Source: Sphingobacteriales bacterium
Lineage (GTDB): Bacteria; Bacteroidota; Bacteroidia; Chitinophagales; Chitinophagaceae
Reading direction: 5' to 3'
Length of the DNA stretch: 64,000 bases
Assembly (NCBI GenBank): GCA_016200915.1
Contig: JACQDV010000020.1
Location: 1-64,000, forward strand
Under the pieces are notes generated by a model that ran no database searches, was not told the DNA's origin, and was given only the letters and a program-made list of their open reading frames with translations. Below, piece by piece: positions 25,965-34,950 of this stretch. The position numbers were made by a program, and so were the translations under genes. The first letter of the stretch is position 1; every line of letters begins with the position of its first letter.

Positions 25965-26196
25965 TTTTGTTACGATAAGCTTCTAATTTTTGTTCTATTC
26001 TTTTGCGTACCACATCCCATGGTTCAAATTTCATGGTACCTTTATTATATTCCTCTAACCTTTCTTCAAGGATTTGACTGATCAAATCATCTTCTTCAGG
26101 AAAAAAATCTTCTTCTATACTTTCCCAAATTTCTTCAATGATTTTTATTTTTTCTTCGCTTGGAAGTTTTTTTATTTCTGTAATGTTGTATGCCAT
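25954..26196 (-). CDS. Antitoxin of the addiction-module (TIGR02574) type
   Basis: An 80-residue acidic helical protein beginning TEIKKLPSEEKIKIIEEIWESI, the family signature, with an acidic Pro-Glu-Glu-Asp stretch in the middle. It is expected to bind and silence the toxin encoded immediately downstream (11 bp overlap). There is no obvious DNA-binding domain. The pair sits between the GH3 gene and lptB, 8 bp from the end of lptB. Confidence 0.88.
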   Translation of the reverse strand: MAYNITEIKKLPSEEKIKIIEEIWESIEEDFFPEEDDLISQILEERLEEYNKGTMKFEPWDVVRKRIEQKLEAYRNKNAG

Positions 26197-26204
26197 ACCC
26201 TAAT

Positions 26205-26993
26205 TTACAAATTATCCTGCAAACCACTATTAACTTTCGCCTCTTCATGCAAATAATCCTTCCGCTTTAATTCAAAGTTGCGGCCCAGGTACAAACGGCG
26301 AACCTGTTCATCATCTGCCAGTTCTTCAGCAGTACCATGTTTAAATATTTTTCCTTCAATCAGTAAATAAGCTCTATCGCAAATGGAAAGTGTTTCGTTT
26401 ACATTATGATCAGTAATAAGGATGCCAATATTTTTATGTTTCAGCCTGGCAACTACTGTTTGAATATCTTCCACAGCAATAGGGTCAACACCAGCAAATG
26501 GTTCATCTAATAAAATAAATTTGGGATCAACTGCCAATGCACGGGCTATCTCTGTCCTTCTTCTTTCACCACCACTTAAACTATCACCATTATTTTTTCT
26601 TACATGATGCAGGCGAAACTCTGTCAGCAGGTCTTCCAGCTTTTCTTTTTGTTGTTGTTTAGTAATATCCGTCATCTCCAGGATAGCCAGTATATTATCT
26701 TCCACACTCAGCTTACGAAACACACTGGCCTCCTGCGGCAGGTAACCAATGCCCAACTGGCTGCGTTTGTACATCGGCAGTTTGGTAATATCTTCCTCAC
26801 TTAAATAAACCGTACCCTCATCGGGTTTAATTAAGCCAACCACCATATAAAAAGTGGTGGTTTTACCGGCTCCATTGGGGCCCAGTAATCCAACAATCTC
26901 ACCCTGTTTTACATTTACACTGGCATGATTCACTACAGTACGGCCACCGTAGGTCTTTACTAATTCGTTTGTTTGAATAATTAAACTCACCAT
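26205..26993 (-). CDS. lptB: LPS export ABC transporter ATP-binding protein LptB
   Basis: A 262-residue ABC ATPase. Walker A is GPNGAGKTT, the signature is LSGGERRR, Walker B is [13 protein letters not shown], and the switch His is in [19 protein letters not shown] and the YLGRNFEL tail are characteristic of LptB rather than other ABC ATPases. It powers LptFG extraction of lipopolysaccharide from the inner membrane. A MITE-like inverted repeat occupies its upstream region. Confidence 0.93.
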   Translation of the reverse strand: MVSLIIQTNELVKTYGGRTVVNHASVNVKQGEIVGLLGPNGAGKTTTFYMVVGLIKPDEGTVYLSEEDITKLPMYKRSQLGIGYLPQEASVFRKLSVEDNILAILEMTDITKQQQKEKLEDLLTEFRLHHVRKNNGDSLSGGERRRTEIARALAVDPKFILLDEPFAGVDPIAVEDIQTVVARLKHKNIGILITDHNVNETLSICDRAYLLIEGKIFKHGTAEELADDEQVRRLYLGRNFELKRKDYLHEEAKVNSGLQDNL

Positions 26994-27000
26994 TAAAAGT

Positions 27001-27101
27001 TTAAGAGGTTCGAGAGGTTTAAGAGGTTCAAAAAGTTGAAGGATCAGCTAACTGTTGTTAACAATAACCTATTGAACCTTTTGAACGTATTGAACCTTGA
27101 A
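27001..27101. repeat. Imperfect palindromic GGTTCAA-type repeat between lptB and metF
   Basis: GAGGTTCGAGAGGTTTAAGA words on the left (27005-27040) face TTGAACCTTTTGAACGTATT and further TTGAACC words on the right (27069-27101) in inverse orientation, around a GTTGTTAACAATAAC centre. Units of GGTTCAA repeat about every 9-10 bases in each arm. It lies in the shared divergent upstream region of two essential-type genes. Confidence 0.55.
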
Positions 27102-27211
27102 CCTGTTGTGCACAAAAATAATGGTTTGAACGGATAAGCCCTGTTAAAATGAATGAAACAGGAATTGGCTTTATTAGCATAGTAACTTATGTTTGCAAAT
27201 TATTTGAAACA

Positions 27212-28165
27212 ATGAAAGTAATTGACCACATTAACCAGGCAAAAGATACCCTTGTATCCTTCGAAATTCTTCCACCATTGAAAGGAAAAACCATCAATTC
27301 TATTTACGATCATTTAGATCCGTTGATGGAATTCAAGCCTTCTTTTATTAATGTTACTTACCACCGCAGTGAGCATGTGTTCAAGAAAAAATCAGATGGA
27401 ACATTTGAAAAGGTAGAAGTAAGAAAGCGTCCGGGCACCGTTGGTATTTGTGCTTCTATTATGAATCACTATCATGTAGATGCTGTTCCGCATTTGATAT
27501 GTGGTGGTTTTGGTAAACGGGAAACAGAAGATGCATTGATCGATCTTCATTTTATTGGTATTGACAATGTGCTGGTATTACGTGGTGATGCAGCAAAAAA
27601 TGAAACGTATTTTGAACCGCATCCCGAAGGTCACCGATACGCCTCTGAATTAATAAAGCAGGTGGTTGATCTTAACAGCGGTATTTACCTGGAAGAAGAT
27701 ATCCGTGATGGATTCCGTACTAATTTCTGTATTGGCGTAGCTGGTTATCCTGAAAAACATTTTGAATGTCCTAACCTGGAGATTGATCTGAAGTATTTAA
27801 AAAACAAGATTGACCTCGGTGCTGAATACATCACTACTCAAATGTTTTTTGATAATAATAAATACATAGAGTTTGTAGAGAAATGCCGGGAAGCCGGTAT
27901 TGACGTTCCAATCATTCCAGGATTAAAACCTATTACTAATAAAAAACAACTCTCTATTATACCACGTACTTTCCATGTTGACATTCCAACTGATCTTTCC
28001 AATGAGATCATGAAATGTAAAACAGATGAAGAATGTAAAAAAGTTGGAACTGAGTGGCTGATACAGCAATCAAAAGAATTAAAAGCTTTTGGTGTGCCGG
28101 TATTACACTACTACACTTTAGGCAGTGCCAAAGTAATTCATAATGTGGTGAAAGAAATTTTCTAA
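27212..28165 (+). CDS. metF: Methylenetetrahydrofolate reductase
   Basis: 317 residues from the ATG at 27212 (MKVIDHINQAKD). The longer reading from 27149 lacks family similarity. It is a TIM-barrel flavoprotein with the family's VSFEILPP (the catalytic Glu region), NVTYHRSEH, VLRGDAA, GVAGYPEKH and the TTQMFFDN segment. It makes 5-methyl-THF for methionine synthesis. Divergent from lptB, with a palindromic repeat between. It ends 4 bp before the converging GNAT-like gene. Confidence 0.95.
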   Translation: MKVIDHINQAKDTLVSFEILPPLKGKTINSIYDHLDPLMEFKPSFINVTYHRSEHVFKKKSDGTFEKVEVRKRPGTVGICASIMNHYHVDAVPHLICGGFGKRETEDALIDLHFIGIDNVLVLRGDAAKNETYFEPHPEGHRYASELIKQVVDLNSGIYLEEDIRDGFRTNFCIGVAGYPEKHFECPNLEIDLKYLKNKIDLGAEYITTQMFFDNNKYIEFVEKCREAGIDVPIIPGLKPITNKKQLSIIPRTFHVDIPTDLSNEIMKCKTDEECKKVGTEWLIQQSKELKAFGVPVLHYYTLGSAKVIHNVVKEIF

Positions 28166-28168
28166 ACT

Positions 28169-29293
28169 TTAATTGAAAGTGTAAATATAAGTGCGGTGTA
28201 CTTTTTCTTTTTTACCGCCGAGAGCTTGATGTATGGCAATCATTTTATCGTTAAAGTCGCCTACCCAGGCCAACTCCACTCCTTTTACAGTTCCCCGGGG
28301 CATTACCTCTAATTGAAGACAGCGGACCAATGCCGATTCAATTCCTTTATTTTGATATTTCTTTTTACAGCCCATAATGATCATACGCAGTCTTTCGGGT
28401 GTGGTTGTTTTTTGATACCAGAAGAATTTCAGTTTACCCCATAGATCAAGTTTACCATTTATTTTTTTTAAGATAGGATTGATATCAGGCAATGCTAACA
28501 CAAACGCAACAGGTTCCTCATTATAATAAGCAAACCAGATGATCTTTTCATCAACAATTGGTTTCATTTGCCGGAATGATTCTTTGATCGTTTCGTATTT
28601 AATCGGCATAAAATTTTCAAACTCACTCCATGCATCATTATACACTTCAGCAAAATCATTGGCAAACTTTCCAAACTGGCTGCTTTCAAAATGTTTGAAG
28701 CTGTAACCAGGTTTCTTCATCACCCAATCAGCAATCTTTGTAAATCGTTCTGTAAAAGGAACAGTCAGGTCTAAATAGTTAGTTATTTGGTCATACTTCT
28801 TAGTAAAACCATAGCTGTCAAAAAATTCCTTGTAATAAGGCAGATTATAGTTCATTCCCATACCAGGTGGCATAAAACCTTCAATCAGCAATCCCCAATA
28901 TTTATCGTTCTCACCAAAATTGATGGGCCCTTCTATTGCCTGCATTCCTTTTTCTTGCAACCAGGTTCTCGCTGTATCAAATAAAAGAAAGGCAGCCTGT
29001 TTATTATTGATACATTCAAAAAAGCCAACACCACCTGTTGGTTTTTCATATTTATACGCTTTTTCGTTATTGATAAAAGCTGCAATGCGACCAATCGCTT
29101 TACCGCTATCATCTTTTAATAACCAGCGGTTACAAACCCCATGATTATAATAATTATTTAATGATGGATCAAACACAGCTTTAATATCATTATCCAGCGG
29201 ACATATCCAGTTAGGATCATCTTTGTATAACGATTTAGGCAGATCAATAAACTGATTGGCAGTTGTTGTGCTGGTCACCTCCACAATGTTCAT
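28169..29293 (-). CDS. GNAT-like N-acetyltransferase superfamily protein (YghO-like)
   Basis: A 374-residue protein. The N-terminal part (FIDLPKSLYKDDPNWICPL) and IEGPINFGENDKYWGLL are typical of a conserved GNAT-like family. The C-terminal part (MIIMGCKKKYQNKGIESALV, ELAWVGDFNDKMIAIHQALGG) looks like the acetyl-CoA-binding half of a GNAT fold, with a modified Q/R-x-x-G-x-x-A loop (KYQNKGIESA). The substrate is unknown. Probably an operon with 29314-29631, which lies 20 bp upstream. Confidence 0.72.
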   Translation of the reverse strand: MNIVEVTSTTTANQFIDLPKSLYKDDPNWICPLDNDIKAVFDPSLNNYYNHGVCNRWLLKDDSGKAIGRIAAFINNEKAYKYEKPTGGVGFFECINNKQAAFLLFDTARTWLQEKGMQAIEGPINFGENDKYWGLLIEGFMPPGMGMNYNLPYYKEFFDSYGFTKKYDQITNYLDLTVPFTERFTKIADWVMKKPGYSFKHFESSQFGKFANDFAEVYNDAWSEFENFMPIKYETIKESFRQMKPIVDEKIIWFAYYNEEPVAFVLALPDINPILKKINGKLDLWGKLKFFWYQKTTTPERLRMIIMGCKKKYQNKGIESALVRCLQLEVMPRGTVKGVELAWVGDFNDKMIAIHQALGGKKEKVHRTYIYTFN

Positions 29294-29313
29294 GAAGCGA
29301 ACTTAAAGAATAT

Positions 29314-29631
29314 TCACCATTTCTCATCATCAGGAATATCATTGGCGGAAGGAAAGGAAGAACGGGTTTTTATTTTTTGTAGCTGACGGTCAATGATCAT
29401 CTTTGCAATGATTTTGCCTGCATCTTCTCCCGGGTTTTCTTTCAGTAAAATCTTGAGTTTGCTCTCGTTTATATCAATCCGGTAAAGATGCCGTATTAAT
29501 TGCTGAAAATTATTATTGATCAAACTATTTATATATGCAGCAAGCTGATTGGTTAATTCTTCTTCACTAACTGAAGCTGGTAACATTAATTCAAAATCCT
29601 TATTGATCATTTCTGTAATAGCTGCATCCAT
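29314..29631 (-). CDS. Small conserved-looking hypothetical protein
   Basis: A 105-residue soluble, mostly helical protein with acidic N-terminal half and a Pro-Asp-Asp-Glu-Lys-Trp end. It lacks a signal peptide or known motif. The SEEELTNQLAAYINSLINNN segment could be a helical dimerisation region. It lies just upstream of the GNAT-like gene on the same strand, so the two are probably co-transcribed. I do not recognise a family. Confidence 0.6.
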   Translation of the reverse strand: MDAAITEMINKDFELMLPASVSEEELTNQLAAYINSLINNNFQQLIRHLYRIDINESKLKILLKENPGEDAGKIIAKMIIDRQLQKIKTRSSFPSANDIPDDEKW

Positions 29632-29726
29632 TTATTATTATTTAGTTTATTATAAAAGAAACTTTTTATAAGTTAAAAGAATGTAAACAAGTTTTCCAGT
29701 AATAAAATTATTCAATTAATGTGCAA

Positions 29727-29742
29727 CGGTAATTAATTACCG
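29727..29742. promoter_or_regulatory. Perfect 16-bp palindrome, candidate operator
   Basis: CGGTAATTAATTACCG is self-complementary over all 16 bases. It lies in the divergent region between 29631 and the lipoprotein start at 29821, and is a plausible dimeric regulator site for either gene. Confidence 0.4.
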
Positions 29743-29820
29743 GCTGTCAACTTACATGAATTCGTTTTAACAGCGCTGTTTTTATGAAAAACATTTATTC
29801 ATTCCTTAAAATTAATTCAA

Positions 29821-30291
29821 ATGAGAACGGGAAAGTTTGGTTTGTTATTAACACTACCAATACTGGTGGCTTTAATAACAGTTAGCAGTTGCAAAAAAGA
29901 TAAAAGCAGCCTGCGGTCTAAAGATTATGCCTTATCAGCAGTTACAACAGGTGCCAACGGCACAGTAACCATCAGTGAAAATGCTGATAAAAGCTTTAAC
30001 ATCAAAGTAAGTTTAAACAAGTCTGTTAAAGACACTGTACACCTGGCAAAACTTTATAGTGGATCATTAACTACTCCGGGAGCTTTAGCAGTAACCTTGA
30101 GTAATATTACCGGTACAGGTAATGCTGCAAGTGGTGAAACCCGCAACATCACTCAAATAAAACTGGCAGATAACAGTATGAAGAACATGACCTACGACAG
30201 CATTATTAATTACAAAGCCTTTATCAAAGTTTTTCATAGTGCTTTCAGAGGCGATTCTTTACTTGCCAAAGGAAATGTAGGCAACAATTAA
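29821..30291 (+). CDS. Small lipoprotein of unknown function
   Basis: A 156-residue protein with a lipoprotein signal: a hydrophobic stretch then VSSCKKDKSS, a good lipobox (SSC) with Lys/Ser after the Cys, as in Bacteroidota surface lipoproteins. The mature part appears all-beta (VTISENADKSFNIKVSLN, DTVHLAKLYSG) and resembles CHRD-like domains in length and style, but I cannot assign it with confidence. A single gene with a perfect palindrome upstream. Confidence 0.7.
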   Translation: MRTGKFGLLLTLPILVALITVSSCKKDKSSLRSKDYALSAVTTGANGTVTISENADKSFNIKVSLNKSVKDTVHLAKLYSGSLTTPGALAVTLSNITGTGNAASGETRNITQIKLADNSMKNMTYDSIINYKAFIKVFHSAFRGDSLLAKGNVGNN

Positions 30292-30339
30292 TAATTGATT
30301 GCGATTATGGTCAGGTTGGTTTTGTAAAAAAGGGTTGCT

Positions 30340-31134
30340 TTATGGCAACCCTTCCTTATCATTCATTACTCCCATTCCAAACAGGGCATAATCATATTTT
30401 ACGGGATCCTCAGCATCAAGCATCCGTAAAAAATCAGTTAGTTCAATTGCTGTTTGCCAGTCAACCTGCTTTCGTTGTATAATATTTAATTGTGCAGCTA
30501 CTCTCGCCACATGTACATCCACCGGGCAAATGAGTTGCGCAGGTGAAATTTTATTCCAGATACCAAAGTCAACTCCTGTTTTATCTTTTCTTACCATCCA
30601 GCGTAAAAACATGTTCAATCTTTTGCAGGTAGATTTTTGTACCGGAGAGGAAATATGTTTCTCTGTTCGTTTTAAATGTTCCATTGAAAAGAAATAATCT
30701 TTAAACCCAATTAACCCGGCCCCCACCCGGCCTCCCCCAAAAGGGGAGGAGTGAGTGCTGCTGTTAAAAAAAGCAGTTTCTAATGAGTCGATCTTTGAAT
30801 AATGAAATTTTAAAAACTCAACAAAGTACAAAAGATCATCAGCGGTAAAAGTGCGGTGTTTGAAGTGCAGTAAATTTTTTAGGTCTCTTGTTTGATGATG
30901 AAGAATAAACTGATGAGGAGCATTATCCATCAGAGTCATCAGTTCTTTACTCTTATTAATAATAGTTGTTCTGTTACCCCAGCTGAATATGGCCGCAAAA
31001 AAACCGGCAATCTCTATATCTTGTTTTTTAGTAAACAAGTGAGGGATAGAAACAGGATCGTCTTTTATAAACGTGGTTTGATTATATAAGCTTAGTTTTT
31101 CATCCAGCAGGTATTTCAACGCATCGTTGGTCAT
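30340..31134 (-). CDS. TIGR02757/DUF2400 family protein carrying an in-frame palindromic insertion
   Basis: A 264-residue protein. DDPVSIPHLFTKKQDIEIAGFFAAIFSWGNR and the C-terminal CPVDVHVARVA and DPVKYDYALFGMGVM blocks define this conserved family, which has unknown function but resembles helical DNA-glycosylase-like folds. Residues ~128-141 (SPFGGGRVGAG) are encoded by a GC-rich palindromic intergenic-type repeat inserted in frame (30716-30751). The reading frame and both flanking conserved blocks survive, so the protein may still function. Confidence 0.85.
   Translation of the reverse strand: MTNDALKYLLDEKLSLYNQTTFIKDDPVSIPHLFTKKQDIEIAGFFAAIFSWGNRTTIINKSKELMTLMDNAPHQFILHHQTRDLKNLLHFKHRTFTADDLLYFVEFLKFHYSKIDSLETAFFNSSTHSSPFGGGRVGAGLIGFKDYFFSMEHLKRTEKHISSPVQKSTCKRLNMFLRWMVRKDKTGVDFGIWNKISPAQLICPVDVHVARVAAQLNIIQRKQVDWQTAIELTDFLRMLDAEDPVKYDYALFGMGVMNDKEGLP
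30716..30751. repeat. GC-rich palindromic repeat inserted within a coding sequence
   Basis: GGCCCCCACCCGGCC leads into a perfect stem CCTCCCC (30731-30737) / GGGGAGG (30743-30749). The composition is very different from the AT-rich gene around it. The sequence is of the kind found as dispersed intergenic repeats in Bacteroidota. Confidence 0.65.
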
Positions 31135-31210
31135 TGGGTAAAATTAGTTATTAGCATTTTAACAAAGCCTTGTACCGTTAAATTGATGAACTGAAATACT
31201 TTTAATTACC

Positions 31211-31786
31211 ATGCTAAGACTAATTGTTTTACTACTCCTGTTCGCTTCTGCAAAAACATATTCACAGCATACCAGTCTTCTAATAAAAAAAAGAAATAAA
31301 ACTATAAAGAGTTTCTGGACCGGTTCTATGATATCATTTCAAACAGCCGATAAGAACTGGCAAAAAGGAACGATCACCAAGATCACTAAAGATTCATTTT
31401 ATATAAAGCCTGTATATGTTAGATACGGGCTGCTTGCAACAGATACAGTTACTTTTAATACAATGGGATTTGCAGTAAGCGATGTGTATGCCTTTCCCAA
31501 CAGCGGCGTTCAAATTGATTTTATAGAGGGAAAATTCCAAATCACCCGCAGTGGTGGACATCTGCATTTTTACTGGATAAAAAGTGGCTGGTTGTTCAGA
31601 ACCGGGGGATTGGGTTATGCAGCGTTGAATGTGGCAAACGGAATCATTAATAATGATTTCAATATAAATGATGACGGATTGAAAGTAGCCGCTGGTTTCT
31701 TTTTGTTCGGTGTACTTTTAAAAAAACATTACAAACCATACCTGCGAACCGGGAAAAGATATAAACTATCCACCCTTACTATTTAA
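31211..31786 (+). CDS. Exported hypothetical protein
   Basis: A 191-residue protein with a signal peptide (LLLLFASAKTYSQ). The mature part is basic and beta-rich at first (TIKSFWTGSMISFQTADKNW, GTITKITKDSFYIKP). This is a small KOW- or SH3-like pattern common in Bacteroidota periplasmic proteins. A Gly/Ala-rich possible membrane-associated helix follows near the C-terminus (LGYAALNVANGI, VAAGFFLFGVLL). Family not recognised. Followed by a hairpin. Confidence 0.65.
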   Translation: MLRLIVLLLLFASAKTYSQHTSLLIKKRNKTIKSFWTGSMISFQTADKNWQKGTITKITKDSFYIKPVYVRYGLLATDTVTFNTMGFAVSDVYAFPNSGVQIDFIEGKFQITRSGGHLHFYWIKSGWLFRTGGLGYAALNVANGIINNDFNINDDGLKVAAGFFLFGVLLKKHYKPYLRTGKRYKLSTLTI

Positions 31787-31791
31787 ATAAA

Positions 31792-31817
31792 ATATCCCTT
31801 CATTGCTGAAGGGATAT
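31792..31817. terminator. Hairpin between convergent genes
   Basis: ATATCCCTTCA pairs perfectly with TGAAGGGATAT across TTGC. It has only weak T/A-runs, and its position between two converging genes suits a terminator. Confidence 0.6.
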
Positions 31818-31835
31818 CAATATTTACAAAAAACT

Positions 31836-32975
31836 TTATCCTATTGCCTGCTGCAAATCTGCTATCAAATCTTCTGCATCTTCAATACCTACACTTAAGC
31901 GGATCAATAAATCTGTCAACCCATTTTTAATTCTTTCTTCTCTTGGAATAGAAGCATGCGTCATAGATGCAGGATGATTGATCAGTGATTCTACTCCACC
32001 CAAACTTTCTGCCAATGAAAATATTTTAGTAGATGACAATACTCTTTTTGCATTTTCAGCACTATCATCTTTCAATTCAAAACTGATCATTCCTCCAAAA
32101 TCTTTCATTTGTTTTTTAGCAATGGCATGGTTGGGATGATCTTCAAAACCCGGCCAGTAAACTTTACTTACTTTAGGATGATTACGTAACCATTTAGCAA
32201 TAGCAGCTCCATTTTCACAATGTCTCTGCATACGTACATGCAATGTTTTAATTCCTCTCAGCACCAGGAAACAATCCATCGGGCCCGGCACTGCGCCACT
32301 GCTCTTTTGAATAAAATATAATTTATCCCTCAGCTCCGTATCATTCATTACTAACGCACCCTGTATTACGTCACTGTGTCCACCGAGATATTTTGTTACC
32401 GAGTGCATCACTATATCTGCACCAAGATCTAAAGGCTTTTGCAAATAAGGAGAAGCAAATGTGTTATCTACGCACAATAATGCTTTTGCTTCTTTGGCAA
32501 TTGTTGTTATAGCTGCTATATCCGTTATATTCATTAATGGATTGGTGGGTGTTTCCAGCCAGATGAGTTTTGTATTAGCTGTAACCACCGCTTTTATATT
32601 GGCAGGATTGGTAGTATCAACATAAATAAATTTAATACCAAACTTTTCAAACACCTTAGTGAAGAGACGATAGGTACCACCATACATATCACTGCCAGCA
32701 ATTACTTCATCGCCGGGTTGTAATAGTTTGATCACTGCATCAGTTGCAGCTACGCCGCTACTGAACGCTAAACCATGCTTTCCATTTTCAATTATTGCCA
32801 GTGCTTCTTCTAATGCAAATCGTGTTGGGTTTTGACTGCGGGCATATTCAAATCCCTTATTCTTTCCCGGTGCTTCCTGCACAAAAGTGGAGGTTTGATA
32901 AATGGGTGTCATTATAGCTCCGGTGCTTGGATCCGGATGTGCTCCTGCATGAATGTACTTAGTAGCTTCTTTCAT
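31836..32975 (-). CDS. Cystathionine gamma-synthase/lyase-type PLP enzyme
   Basis: A 379-residue enzyme of the Cys/Met metabolism PLP family. TPIYQTSTFVQEAPG, FSSGVAATDAV, the pyruvoyl-Asp region LLCVDNTFASPYLQKPLDLGAD and the PLP-binding Lys in HSVTKYLGGHSD are all present, as is the C-terminal PASMTHASIPREER. It could make cystathionine from O-acylhomoserine, or cleave it; sequence alone does not separate the two. With the cysE/cysK operon and metF, the window holds several sulfur amino acid genes. asnB lies 65 bp upstream on the same strand. Confidence 0.9.
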   Translation of the reverse strand: MKEATKYIHAGAHPDPSTGAIMTPIYQTSTFVQEAPGKNKGFEYARSQNPTRFALEEALAIIENGKHGLAFSSGVAATDAVIKLLQPGDEVIAGSDMYGGTYRLFTKVFEKFGIKFIYVDTTNPANIKAVVTANTKLIWLETPTNPLMNITDIAAITTIAKEAKALLCVDNTFASPYLQKPLDLGADIVMHSVTKYLGGHSDVIQGALVMNDTELRDKLYFIQKSSGAVPGPMDCFLVLRGIKTLHVRMQRHCENGAAIAKWLRNHPKVSKVYWPGFEDHPNHAIAKKQMKDFGGMISFELKDDSAENAKRVLSSTKIFSLAESLGGVESLINHPASMTHASIPREERIKNGLTDLLIRLSVGIEDAEDLIADLQQAIG

Positions 32976-33040
32976 TTTGCTTGTTTCTTACGATGAATAA
33001 TTGGCAGCAAAGGTGAGGAAATATTTTTGAATGAAATGTT

Positions 33041-34888
33041 TTAGAGCATTGACGCCGCACATAAATAACGCCAGTCGTAATTATCTGCCTCATGAGCTGC
33101 TTTAGCAACAACCGGTTTATTTAATACTGTTTGTTTTAATATTTCAGCGTTTACTAATTTTCTTCTTGCTTCCTGTATTTGTTCTCTTACAGAGTTTTGC
33201 TGCATCCATTGTTGCTGTGGTGGTTCGTAACCAATTTTATCTTTTCGCCATATAATAGCTGGTGACAAATACGGTTCCATTGTTTTCCTTACTATCCATT
33301 TAGTAAACCCATTATTTATTTTGAAAGAAGATGGAAGGGAGAAAATAAACTGTACCAGTTTATGATTTAAAAAGGGCAATCTTACTTCCACACCGTGTGC
33401 CATAGAATTACGATCAGCATAACGTAACAACTCCGGCAAAGTATTTTGTATAGCATCATAATACAAAATATCATTCAGTTTACTAACTGGTGGTTTGTAC
33501 ACATATTCTTTACTGAATGAATGGTAAGAAAAATCCGGATCAATGTCAGGTTGATTTCCAATTGAACGGAATACTTTTTTCTGCAATTGATTTGCTGTAA
33601 GGTATGGAGTGAAGGCTGCTACTTTATTTTTCCAGCCCCATTGCAGGAATGGATAGTTTGATTGTAATAATTTTCTTTCAGCACCGGCTAATTTAAATTT
33701 TCCTTTGGCAACGAGTTCCTGCAAATACCAATGCAAGTATTTAGTATATCCTCCGAGTATTTCATCTGCTCCCTGCCCGTCTAATATTACTTTTATCCCA
33801 TGCTGTTTTGCTAATGCATATATTTTGTACTGAAGATAAACGCTGGCACTTTGTACCGGCTGATCATGATAATATAAAAATTTTTCTAAGTCATTACTCA
33901 AATCATCTGCCGACGGAGTAATAGTAAAGCTGGTTGAAGGATATTGAGAAAGTACCTCTTTAATAAATACCGATTCATCTTTTTCAAATCCCGGAAATAT
34001 TGCTGAAAACGTTTTTGGTTTATTTGATTGCTGATAAATTAAGGACAAAATGGTTGAGCTATCAATTCCTCCGCTTAAACTGTTGCCCACTTCCACATCA
34101 CTTCTCAGTCTTCTTTTAACAGAAGTTGATAAAAGATGATATATTTTTTCTGTTGCTTTCTTTTCTGAAATATTAATAGATGATTCTTTATCTAAATCCC
34201 ACCAGCGATCAATTGTAAACTTATTTTTATTCAGATCATACTTTAAATAACTGGCGGTGGAAAGGGAAAATATATTTTCATAAAAAGTTTCTGATGGATT
34301 GTGCGGATTCATCATTTGTCCGTCACACAAATAATACAGTAAAAAGGTATTGTTCTTTTCTTTTATTACGCCTGCAGCCCACAACGCTTTCATTTCGCTG
34401 GCAAATAAAAACTGTTCATCATTCTTAAAATAGTAAAATGGTTTTTCACCAAAGCGATCCCGGGCGGCAAATAATAGCTGCTCTTTCTCATCCAATAATG
34501 CAAAAGCAAACATGCCATCAAACTCATCTAAGCATTTTTCTTTCCAGCAATCATAAGCGGCCAATATCACTTCTGTATCCGATTGAGTGCGGAATGAATA
34601 TCCTTTTTGCTGAAGTGTTGCTCTAATTTCAATATAGTTGTACAACTCACCATTGTAGATGATTGTATAACGATCAAGATAATGCATGGGCTGTGCAGCT
34701 GCATCACTTAAATCAATAATGGAAAGTCTGCGGTGGCCAAAACCAACTTTGGCGGCTTCATTTATCCAATAACCTTCCCCATCCGGGCCACGATGGGCAA
34801 TAGCATTGGTCATGCTTTGTAAGGTGTTTGACATCTTTGAGATGTCTGACACCGGGCCTGACTGAATAATACCGGCTATTCCACACAT
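33041..34888 (-). CDS. asnB: Asparagine synthase (glutamine-hydrolysing)
   Basis: A 615-residue protein. The N-terminal glutaminase starts MCGIAGI, where Cys2 is the nucleophile after Met removal, and contains AHRGPDGEGYW and YNGELYNY. The C-terminal synthetase has the PP-loop SLSGGIDSSTIL and LDGQGADEILGGY. It makes asparagine from aspartate and glutamine, but homologues also act in surface polysaccharide or peptide modification. The length is within the AsnB range. Divergent from 34951. Confidence 0.92.
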   Translation of the reverse strand: MCGIAGIIQSGPVSDISKMSNTLQSMTNAIAHRGPDGEGYWINEAAKVGFGHRRLSIIDLSDAAAQPMHYLDRYTIIYNGELYNYIEIRATLQQKGYSFRTQSDTEVILAAYDCWKEKCLDEFDGMFAFALLDEKEQLLFAARDRFGEKPFYYFKNDEQFLFASEMKALWAAGVIKEKNNTFLLYYLCDGQMMNPHNPSETFYENIFSLSTASYLKYDLNKNKFTIDRWWDLDKESSINISEKKATEKIYHLLSTSVKRRLRSDVEVGNSLSGGIDSSTILSLIYQQSNKPKTFSAIFPGFEKDESVFIKEVLSQYPSTSFTITPSADDLSNDLEKFLYYHDQPVQSASVYLQYKIYALAKQHGIKVILDGQGADEILGGYTKYLHWYLQELVAKGKFKLAGAERKLLQSNYPFLQWGWKNKVAAFTPYLTANQLQKKVFRSIGNQPDIDPDFSYHSFSKEYVYKPPVSKLNDILYYDAIQNTLPELLRYADRNSMAHGVEVRLPFLNHKLVQFIFSLPSSFKINNGFTKWIVRKTMEPYLSPAIIWRKDKIGYEPPQQQWMQQNSVREQIQEARRKLVNAEILKQTVLNKPVVAKAAHEADNYDWRYLCAASML

Positions 34889-34950
34889 GCTGTAAATATA
34901 ATCTCATAAGTCTTACTGTAATAATCCTTTTAACTTTTATATTTACAATT

